Shown one piece after another: positions 27,520 through 35,677 of a stretch of 64,000 nucleotides of DNA; within the stretch, counting starts at the first letter, position 1; each line of letters opens with the position of its first letter. The notes beneath the pieces are model-generated. The model did not search any database, had not been told where the DNA came from, and worked only from the letters and a program-made list of their open reading frames with translations. The stretch is from Nocardioides marmorisolisilvae. GTDB lineage: Bacteria > Actinomycetota > Actinomycetes > Propionibacteriales > Nocardioidaceae. The translations under genes were made by a program, and so were the position numbers. Where the stretch lies: positions 1,488,001 to 1,552,000 of the forward strand of contig NZ_CP134227.1 of assembly GCF_031656915.1 (NCBI RefSeq), written 5' to 3'.

Positions 27520-28237
27520 CCGCGCGCCCCACGCCCTGCGGCGTCGCACCGGCCTTGTAGCCGACCCCGCGGACCGTGACCACGATCTCCGGGTTCTCCG
27601 GGTCATGCTCGACCTTCGCACGCAGCCGCTGGACGTGCACGTTCACCAGTCGGGTGTCCGCGGCGTGCCGGTAGCCCCACACCTGTTCGAGCAGCACCTC
27701 GCGGCTGAACACCTGGCGCGGCCGCCGCGCCAGACAGACCAGCAGGTCGAACTCGAGCGGGGTCAGCGAGATCGGTCGGCCGGCACGAGCGACGGCGTGA
27801 CCGACCACGTCGATCTCCAGGTCGCCGATGTGCAGCGACTCCGGAGTCGGCTCGGTCAACCGACGCACCCGGGCACGGATCCGGGCGACGAGCTCCTTGG
27901 GCTTGAAGGGCTTGGCGATGTAGTCGTCGGCCCCGGACTCGAGCCCGGTCACCACGTCGATCGTGTCGCTCTTGGCGGTGAGCATCACGATCGGGGTGCC
28001 GGACTCGGCCCGGATCTCGCGACAGACGTCGATGCCGTCCTTGCCGGGGAGCATCAGGTCGAGGAGGACGACGTCCGGCTTGTACTCGCGGAACGCCGCC
28101 AGGGCGTGGTCGCCCCTATCGACGACCTGCGCATGGAAGCCCTCGTTGTGCAGCACGAGCGTGAGCATCTCGGCCAGGGCCGGGTCGTCGTCGACGACCA
28201 GGACCTTGGTGCGGCCGACCGCGTCCGCGCTGACCAT
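27500..28237 (-). CDS. mtrA: Response regulator MtrA
   Basis: OmpR/PhoB-family regulator, 245 aa, essential in many actinobacteria. Receiver domain with Asp60 in VVLLDLMLPG and switch motif AKPFKPKELVARIRARVRR; winged-helix DNA-binding domain from LHIGDLEIDVVGHAV to VRGVGYKAGA. ATG 28237 follows GGAGG at seven bases, preferred to the GTG at 28240. It begins 20 bases after the ahcY stop, so ahcY, mtrA, mtrB and lpqB may share a transcript. Confidence 0.96.
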   Translation of the reverse strand: MVSADAVGRTKVLVVDDDPALAEMLTLVLHNEGFHAQVVDRGDHALAAFREYKPDVVLLDLMLPGKDGIDVCREIRAESGTPIVMLTAKSDTIDVVTGLESGADDYIAKPFKPKELVARIRARVRRLTEPTPESLHIGDLEIDVVGHAVARAGRPISLTPLEFDLLVCLARRPRQVFSREVLLEQVWGYRHAADTRLVNVHVQRLRAKVEHDPENPEIVVTVRGVGYKAGATPQGVGRAGGGHEL

Positions 28238-28256
28238 CACTCCCCTCCTCGACCCC

Positions 28257-29696
<1,440 letters not shown>

Positions 29697-29816
29697 GCTG
29701 ATTCCTTGTCAGGTCGAGGCAGGTTCGAGTGAAGGGGCGGACGAGTCCGAGGGTCGGATGAGGCATCCCACCCAGGCGTCTGGCCACGATCTCGTGCGAA
29801 AGGCGCGAGGCCCATC

Positions 29817-30761
29817 CTAGTCACACGGTCGGAGGATGTCGGGCTCGACGTAGATCACCCGTGCGCTGGGCTCCGCGGCGCGTACGGCGGCCTCGGCCCG
29901 GTCGATGGTGGCAGCCACCTCGGCGGCTGCGTCGGTCGCTGCGACGGCCACTTTGATCCCGACGAGCAGCTCCTCCGGACCCAGGTGCAGCGTGCGCATA
30001 TGGATGACGCCGTCGACACCGTCCGTGCCCAGGACGGCGGCGTGGATCCGGTCCTGCACGCTCGGGGCGGCGGCCTCACCGATGAGCAGGCTGCGGGTCT
30101 CGACGGCGAGGACGACGGCGACCGCGACGAGCAGGAGCCCGATCAGCGCGGTGCCGATCACGTCGAACACCGGGCTCCGGGTCAGCAGGGACAGGCCGAC
30201 GCCGAACAGGGCGAAAGTGAGGCCGAGGAGCGCTGCCGCATCCTCGAGCAGGACCACCGGCAGCTCCGGAGCCTTCGCGCGCCGGACGAACTCGGTCCAG
30301 CTCGCTTCGCCGCGCAGCCGGTCGGCCTCGGCGACCGCCGTCCGGAGCGAGAGACCCTCCATCACGATCGCGCCGATGAGGACGACCAGGGGCACCCACC
30401 ACCAGCGTCCGTCGAGCTGGCCGAGATCGTGCGGGTGCCCAGCGACCTCGTGGGCCTTGTGCCAGGCCTCGTAGAGCGCGAACAGCCCGCCGACGCTGAA
30501 CAGCACGATCGACACTACGAAGGCGTAGATGTAGCGCTCGCGGCCGTAGCCGAAAGGGTGCTCGGGCGTGGCGACCCGCTTCGACGCGCGGCCGCCGAGG
30601 AGCAGGAGGACCTGGTTGCCCGAGTCCGCGACCGAGTGGATGGCCTCGGCGAGCATCGACGACGACGCCGTCAGCGCGAACGCCGCGAACTTCAGCACCG
30701 CGATGCCGAGATTCGCACTGAGCGCGGCGACCACCGCGCGGGTTCCACCCTCGGTCGACAT
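29817..30761 (-). CDS. Cation diffusion facilitator protein, SLC30A9-like subgroup
   Basis: Six-helix membrane protein of 314 aa of the CDF superfamily. The TM2 motif is AEAIHSVADSGNQ (His-Asp, residues ~40), but the corresponding TM5 segment is VVLLEDAAALLGLTFA, lacking the second DxxxD/HxxxD half of the usual zinc site; this combination resembles SLC30A9 (ZNT9) proteins. A short extramembrane CDF C-terminal domain (VGIKVAVAATDA) is present. Divalent-cation transport is from the family and may not apply to this subgroup. Start ATG 30761 shares a base with the SIS gene's stop (TGATG). 55 bp separate ahcY from the rest of the leader. Confidence 0.85.
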   Translation of the reverse strand: MSTEGGTRAVVAALSANLGIAVLKFAAFALTASSSMLAEAIHSVADSGNQVLLLLGGRASKRVATPEHPFGYGRERYIYAFVVSIVLFSVGGLFALYEAWHKAHEVAGHPHDLGQLDGRWWWVPLVVLIGAIVMEGLSLRTAVAEADRLRGEASWTEFVRRAKAPELPVVLLEDAAALLGLTFALFGVGLSLLTRSPVFDVIGTALIGLLLVAVAVVLAVETRSLLIGEAAAPSVQDRIHAAVLGTDGVDGVIHMRTLHLGPEELLVGIKVAVAATDAAAEVAATIDRAEAAVRAAEPSARVIYVEPDILRPCD

Positions 30762-31777
30762 CAGACCTCGCCGATCTGCAGGTAGGTCGCGGCATAGGTG
30801 CCGGTGGCCAGCAGCGCGGCGTAGCGGCACACCTCGCCCTCGGCGCTGGTGGCGACCGTCTCGACGCGGACGTCGTTGCCGCGAGCGGCTTCGACGAGCT
30901 CGTCCCTGGTCTCGGCGATCGCCGGGTCGGCCAGACCGTCCTCGAGCACGACCAGCGCGGGTCGGGCGTCCACACCGGAGTCGGTGACCGGGTCGGCGAA
31001 GACATCGCGCGGCACGGCAGCCCTGATCACCGGCAGGAGGTGCTCGGCATCGGCCGCGAGCGCGGTCCGGCCGGTGACTCGTCGGACGGACTCCGCGATC
31101 CGTCGTGCGGCGCGAGCGGCCAGCACCGTGCCGCCCCACAGCAGTGGGTTGGCGTCGGCGATCCCGATCGCGAGGATCTTCGCGGGGTTCACCGCGAGGT
31201 CCTGGCGCGGAGCACAGGCGACCGCGACGTCGTCGAGCGCGGTGGCGACCCGCTCCGGCTCGGTGGCTGGTGCGAGGCCGAGCCGGTCGAGCAGGTCCAG
31301 CATCACCACGGCGGTGGCCAGCTGGTCACCTGTGGTGGTGGGCAGCACCGTCGAGTAGCGACCCGCGGCATGCCCGGCCACCAGGGAGTCCGCTGGACAG
31401 GCCACCACCAGCGGGCAGCCGCGGCGTACCGCCTCGGCGACCACCCGGGCAGTGGCGACGTCGTTGCCGCGCGGTGCGAGCACCACGACGAGGTCGAGGC
31501 TCCCGGACCAGCCAGGGAGGCCGGGCCCGGGCCAGGCGAGGAAGGGCACCGGACAGACCGGCTCGAGCACCGCGCGCAACAGCCGGGAGTCCGGGCCGGC
31601 GGCGACGACCGCGCGGGGACGGGTGCCCGCGAGCTGCATGACCGCGTCCCGCACGGATCCCTCGGTGCTGACGCTCTCCCGGCGCACCCGCGCGCCTGCC
31701 TCCGCATGCCTGCGCAGGACCTGGTCGAAGCGGTCGAGCACGACCTCGTCGTCAAGCCGTCCGTCGTCGAAGCTCAT
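30761..31777 (-). CDS. SIS-domain protein, phosphoglucose/phosphomannose isomerase-like
   Basis: Sugar isomerase fold protein, 338 aa, with two SIS-like halves: VVAAGPDSRLLRAVLEPVCP...LVVVLAPRGNDVATARVVAEAVRRGCPLVV and a C-terminal half with NPLLWGGTVLAARAARRIAESVRR. Located immediately behind a Trm112-like protein and manB, as Rv3256c in M. tuberculosis, where I recall it linked to mannose-6-phosphate interconversion. Exact substrate is not provable. ATG 31777 chosen (MSFDDGRLDD). Coupled to the CDF gene downstream by TGATG. Confidence 0.8.
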   Translation of the reverse strand: MSFDDGRLDDEVVLDRFDQVLRRHAEAGARVRRESVSTEGSVRDAVMQLAGTRPRAVVAAGPDSRLLRAVLEPVCPVPFLAWPGPGLPGWSGSLDLVVVLAPRGNDVATARVVAEAVRRGCPLVVACPADSLVAGHAAGRYSTVLPTTTGDQLATAVVMLDLLDRLGLAPATEPERVATALDDVAVACAPRQDLAVNPAKILAIGIADANPLLWGGTVLAARAARRIAESVRRVTGRTALAADAEHLLPVIRAAVPRDVFADPVTDSGVDARPALVVLEDGLADPAIAETRDELVEAARGNDVRVETVATSAEGEVCRYAALLATGTYAATYLQIGEV

Positions 31778-31791
31778 GTCCCCGCGCCGGG

Positions 31792-31962
31792 TCAGTCGGG
31801 CTTGCGGGCCTCGTCGACCAGCAGCACCGGGATGTCGTTGCGCACCGGGTAGGCCAGCCCGCAGCCGGTGCACACCAGCTCGTCGTGGGCCTCGTCGACG
31901 GCCAACGCCTGCCGACAGGCCGGACAGACGATCAGCTCGAGCAGTTGTTCGTCGAGATTCAT
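31792..31962 (-). CDS. Trm112-like zinc-ribbon protein
   Basis: Small protein of 56 aa: MNLDEQLLELIVCPACRQAL, then CTGCGLAYPVRNDIPVLLVDEAR. Two CxxC pairs form a zinc ribbon as in Trm112/YcaR proteins, which in other organisms activate methyltransferases or attach to glycosyltransferases. It lies between manB and the SIS gene, so it may be an accessory subunit of the mannose-phosphate enzymes. Starts two bases after the manB stop on the same strand. Confidence 0.88.
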   Translation of the reverse strand: MNLDEQLLELIVCPACRQALAVDEAHDELVCTGCGLAYPVRNDIPVLLVDEARKPD

Positions 31963-31964
31963 GG

Positions 31965-33329
31965 TCAGTCCTCTGCCCTGATCGTGGCGAGCACCTCGTC
32001 GCGCACGCGCTCCATCGTTGCCGCGTCCTTGCCCTCCGCGTTGAGGCGCAGCAGCGGCTCGGTGTTGGACGCACGCACATTGAACCACCAGTCGGGGTGC
32101 AGCACGCTCAGGCCGTCGAGGTGGTCGACCTCGACGCCGTCTCGCCCAGCCCAGCCGCGCTCGAGCTCCTCGAGCACCGCGGACTGGTCGGCGACCTCGG
32201 AGTTGATCTCCCCACTGGCGACGTGGCGGTGGTACGGCGCCAACACCTCCGAGAGCGGCTGGTCGGTCTCGGCGAGGGCTGCCAGCGCGTGCAGCGCGGC
32301 GAGCATGCCGGAGTCGGCCCGCCAGAAGTCGCGGAAGTAGAAGTGCCCGGAGTGCTCGCCGCCGAAGATGGCGTCGGTCTCTGCCATGGTCGCCTTGATG
32401 AACGAGTGGCCGACCCGGGTGCGCACGGGCCGGCCGCCCAGCTCAGCCACGATCTCGGGCACCCCCCGCGACGTGATCAGGTTGTGGATGACGACCGCGC
32501 CGGGCTCCTTGCGCAGCTCGCGTGCGGCGATCAGGGCGGTGAGGACGCTGGGGCTCACCAGCTCGCCGCGCTCGTCGACGAGGAAGCACCGGTCCGCGTC
32601 GCCGTCGAAGGCCAGGCCGACGTCCGCGTCCACCTCGCGCACCTTGGCCTGGAGGTCGACGAGGTTCGCGGCCTCGATGGGGTTGGCCTCGTGGTGGGGG
32701 AAGCTGCCGTCGAGCTCGTAGTACATCGGGACCACGTCGGCCTCGATCCGACCGAGCACCTCGGGCGCGGTCAGTCCGGCCATCCCGTTGCCGGCGTCCA
32801 CGGCGACCTTGAGTCGGCGACCGCTGACCGGTGCGAGCTCGAGGAGGTACGACGCGTAGTCGGCCAGGACGTCCTGCTCGCTGACCGTCCCGGGTCGGTC
32901 GGCCACCTGGTCCTCGCCCCCGGCCACCCGGTCGCGGATCTCGACGAGTCCGGACTCGGCACCGATCGGCTGGGCGCCCGCCCGGCACATCTTGATGCCG
33001 TTGTAACGGGCCGGGTTGTGGCTCGCGGTGAACATGGCGCCCGGGTGAGCGAGGTGGCCCGAGGCGAAGTAGAGCTCGTCGGTCGAGCACAGTCCGATCA
33101 GCACCACGTCGGCTCCGGCCCGGGCCGCTCCCTGGGCGAACGCCGTCGCCAGATCCGGTGAGGAGGCGCGCATGTCATGACCGATGACGACCGTGTCAGC
33201 ACCGGTCACCACGACGAACGCGTTGCCGACCCGGTCGGCGAGGGTCGGGTCGAGCTGGTCCGGAACGACGCCGCGGACGTCGTACGCCTTGAAGATCGCC
33301 GTCAGGTTGTCCAGGTCGGTGGTCACCAT
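31965..33329 (-). CDS. manB: Phosphomannomutase/phosphoglucomutase
   Basis: Converts mannose-6-phosphate to mannose-1-phosphate (and often glucose phosphates); 454 aa, cytoplasmic. Catalytic Ser103 in TASHNP, metal-binding DGDADRC near residue 243, sugar-binding GEHSGHFYF, and phosphate-binding RASNTEPLLRL near the C-terminus. Feeds GDP-mannose synthesis through the ManC gene at 41-42 kb. First gene of a tight run (Trm112-like, SIS, CDF) with gaps of 2, 14 and a one-base overlap. Confidence 0.95.
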   Translation of the reverse strand: MVTTDLDNLTAIFKAYDVRGVVPDQLDPTLADRVGNAFVVVTGADTVVIGHDMRASSPDLATAFAQGAARAGADVVLIGLCSTDELYFASGHLAHPGAMFTASHNPARYNGIKMCRAGAQPIGAESGLVEIRDRVAGGEDQVADRPGTVSEQDVLADYASYLLELAPVSGRRLKVAVDAGNGMAGLTAPEVLGRIEADVVPMYYELDGSFPHHEANPIEAANLVDLQAKVREVDADVGLAFDGDADRCFLVDERGELVSPSVLTALIAARELRKEPGAVVIHNLITSRGVPEIVAELGGRPVRTRVGHSFIKATMAETDAIFGGEHSGHFYFRDFWRADSGMLAALHALAALAETDQPLSEVLAPYHRHVASGEINSEVADQSAVLEELERGWAGRDGVEVDHLDGLSVLHPDWWFNVRASNTEPLLRLNAEGKDAATMERVRDEVLATIRAED

Positions 33330-33374
33330 GCGGTCGACCCTAGTGGTCCGTGGGTCAGAGCCGTTGGTGCGGTG

Positions 33375-33743
33375 TCACTCGTCGTAGCTGAGCATCCGCA
33401 GGTGACCCTTGCGGGCCACCTCCCGACCGGGCTCGTCGGCCGCTGCCTGCGGCGTCGGTCGCGGCTGGGCCGCTTCGCGCACGGCGTCGGCGAGGGCGAG
33501 CAGGTCGTCGCCGGAGGGACCCTGGGGGTCATCATGGGCGAGGCGGACCACCTCCCAGCCACGGGGGGCGCTGAGTCGCTCGCTGTGCACGTCGCAGAGG
33601 TCGTAGGCGTGCGGCTCGGCGAAGGTGGCGAGCGGGCCGAGCACGGCGGTCTGGTCGGCGTACACGTAGGTCAGGGTGGTGACCGCCGCACGACCGCAGG
33701 CCGTGCGCGAGCATCGGCGCAACGAGTTGACGGGCACGGTCAC
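33375..33743 (-). CDS. DUF3499 family zinc-ribbon protein
   Basis: Actinobacteria-specific family protein of 122 aa: N-terminal RRCSRTACGRAAVTTLTYVY and AYDLCDVHSERL supply Cys/Cys and Cys/His pairs for one zinc. Function unknown. GTG 33743 chosen; GTG 33737 is also possible. Located upstream of manB on the same strand (45-bp gap), as in M. tuberculosis Rv3258c, and divergent from the zincin-like gene. Confidence 0.88.
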   Translation of the reverse strand: MTVPVNSLRRCSRTACGRAAVTTLTYVYADQTAVLGPLATFAEPHAYDLCDVHSERLSAPRGWEVVRLAHDDPQGPSGDDLLALADAVREAAQPRPTPQAAADEPGREVARKGHLRMLSYDE

Positions 33744-33792
33744 GAAGCAGACGCTACCGCGACAGCGCCGCCATGCCGACTAGGCTCGCGGC

Positions 33793-34236
33793 ATGAGCCG
33801 CCAGACCCGTGACCGCCGCGGTCGCGGCCTCCGCGGGCCGGCGTTCGGGCTTCCCTCGGGGCCGTCGGACCCGGCACCGGACGGCGTCCCCGCGAAGCGC
33901 ACCCGTGCCCAACGCTTCGACGCGATCGCGGTCTCGGCGATGCAGGACCTCTGGGGCCGCTTCCCCGAGGAGCTCGGCATGGTGCAGCTCGGCGTCGAGG
34001 AGGTGCCGCTGCTTCCGGAGAACTGGAGCCCGGACAGCATCCCGCTGGCGTCGTACGTCGAGGCCAGCGGCTCCGCACCCGCCCGGGTCGTGCTCCTGCG
34101 CCGGCCGATCGAGCACCGCGCCCAGGGTCCGGTCGAGCTGGAGGCGCTGATTCTCACGGTGCTCGTGGAGCAGGTCGCCGAGGTGCTCGGGCTGCGGCCC
34201 CAGGAGGTCCACCCGGACTACGACGCCGAGGACTGA
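33793..34236 (+). CDS. Zincin-fold (COG3824-type) protein lacking the HExxH motif
   Basis: Protein of 147 aa resembling the small metallopeptidase-family proteins (M. tuberculosis Rv3259 position). The core helix that in other members carries HExxH here reads ILTVLVEQVAEVLG (residues 120-133), with Val125 and Ala129 in the places of both zinc histidines while Glu126 is kept. It therefore probably cannot act as a protease. The basic first 40 residues are variable. ATG 33793 has no strong Shine-Dalgarno. It is divergent from DUF3499 and converges on DUF5719. Confidence 0.8.
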   Translation: MSRQTRDRRGRGLRGPAFGLPSGPSDPAPDGVPAKRTRAQRFDAIAVSAMQDLWGRFPEELGMVQLGVEEVPLLPENWSPDSIPLASYVEASGSAPARVVLLRRPIEHRAQGPVELEALILTVLVEQVAEVLGLRPQEVHPDYDAED

Positions 34237-34252
34237 CCGGGACGAAGTCGGC

Positions 34253-35677
34253 TCACCAACCGGGCCGGACGGTGGGGACATGGGTGTCCGCGGACGTCGG
34301 GCTGAGCGGGATCACCGCCAAGGTGTTGCCACCGGGCTTGCCGAGCAGGACGTTCCCGGTCACGCGCCCCTGGTCCGTCGTGACCCGGAGCGCGACCGCG
34401 TGCGCCCACACGGGGATCGTGGCAGCACCACGCGGCGGAACGTTCACCCGCCGCGATCCGACGGATCCGCCGGCGGCGTCGTAGCCGGTCACCACGACCT
34501 TGGCCGTCACCGGCGCGGCGGCGCCCTTGCCGGTCGCCGCGTCCCCGACCAGCACGAGCTGAGCGGGTTCACCGACCGGCAGACCGACGACAGCGCCGGC
34601 CCCGATCGGTGGCGCGCTCCCGGCGTACGCCTCGTCGAGGCCGCGGGTGGTCCGAACAGTGGCAGCGACCGGCACCTGGCTGCTCAACCGCACCGCCATC
34701 GGCCGGGACCTGGCGACCGCGCCGAGGTCGACCGGGAGCACGGTGCTCGGGGGGACGCGCACCGAGGCGTCCCGTGCCGGGGCGAAGGTCCCGTTGCGGC
34801 CGACGAGCGCCAGCTGGACGATGGCCTCCTTCTGGGCCGGGTTGGCGATGAGGACGGTCGCGCGCCGTGGGCTCGCCGCCAGACCTACCAGGGTGGCCGA
34901 ACGGCTGGCGCCGGGCTGATCGGTCACCCAGTCGTTCGCCGGCTTCTCGATCACGCTCGCCGACCACACCTCGGCCGCGGAGGCGGTGACCAGGCCACGC
35001 GACGCGCTGACGTGGACCGCGAGGTCACCCACCGACGGCGCGACCTTCTTCAGGTCCAGGCGTACGGCGTGGCCACTGTCGATCCGCAGCCCGTGCAGGC
35101 CCGGTGAGCGGACCGGGCCGTCCGGTCCCAGCACGTCGACGTCCACGATCGCGGCGCCGGGCCGGGGGTTGTCCAGGGTGAGCACGCTGTCGTGGCTCGT
35201 GCTCCCACCGACGCCGACGAACCACCAGTCGGGCCGGGGCGACGGGCAGGCGCCTGCTGCCAGCCAGCGTGCCGACGACGCCGATCGCACGGCGTAGCCC
35301 CGGGCGGCCTGTCGTGCGGAGACGTGGACGCGGCTGGGCTGCCGGCCGAGGGCGAACGCACGGCGGGTTGCGGGGCGGCCGTCGACGGTGGTGCCACCCG
35401 ATGCCGGGCCGACGTGGCCGACGCGGGCGACGGCGCCCGGCAGGCCTCCCGCGCAGGAGAGGTCACGGCCCAGCGTGGCGGTCCGGCTGGTCGGCCCGTG
35501 CTCACCGGTGGCGCGCGGGACGGTGCCGGCACCGAGCAGCGCGAGCACGGTCAGCACGACCACGCCCAGGACGAGCAGCAGCCCACGGTCCACCCCGGAA
35601 GTGCGCGTGCCCTGAGGCCGCGTCGTCGACCTGCGCGGACCGCGCCGGGTCGGGGTGCGGGTCACCCGGCGGATCAT
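34253..35677 (-). CDS. DUF5719 family membrane-anchored protein
   Basis: Protein of 474 aa: basic cytoplasmic tail, one transmembrane helix (GLLLVLGVVVLTVLALLGA, residues ~33-52), then a long extracytoplasmic beta-rich region (TLDNPRPGAAIVDVDVLGPD, VLIANPAQKEAIVQLAL). These repeats look like bacterial Ig-like sheets. In Streptomyces the same family lies beside the large glycosyltransferase and whiB. ATG 35677 has GGAGG upstream and overlaps the glycosyltransferase stop by ATGA. A wall-glycan role is inferred from its neighbours. Confidence 0.82.
   Translation of the reverse strand: MIRRVTRTPTRRGPRRSTTRPQGTRTSGVDRGLLLVLGVVVLTVLALLGAGTVPRATGEHGPTSRTATLGRDLSCAGGLPGAVARVGHVGPASGGTTVDGRPATRRAFALGRQPSRVHVSARQAARGYAVRSASSARWLAAGACPSPRPDWWFVGVGGSTSHDSVLTLDNPRPGAAIVDVDVLGPDGPVRSPGLHGLRIDSGHAVRLDLKKVAPSVGDLAVHVSASRGLVTASAAEVWSASVIEKPANDWVTDQPGASRSATLVGLAASPRRATVLIANPAQKEAIVQLALVGRNGTFAPARDASVRVPPSTVLPVDLGAVARSRPMAVRLSSQVPVAATVRTTRGLDEAYAGSAPPIGAGAVVGLPVGEPAQLVLVGDAATGKGAAAPVTAKVVVTGYDAAGGSVGSRRVNVPPRGAATIPVWAHAVALRVTTDQGRVTGNVLLGKPGGNTLAVIPLSPTSADTHVPTVRPGW

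Noticed and set aside
29697-29816. SAH (ahcY-motif) riboswitch in the ahcY leader
   Set aside because: The conserved riboswitch core sequences were not found; only a weak GGATG/CATCC stem is present.
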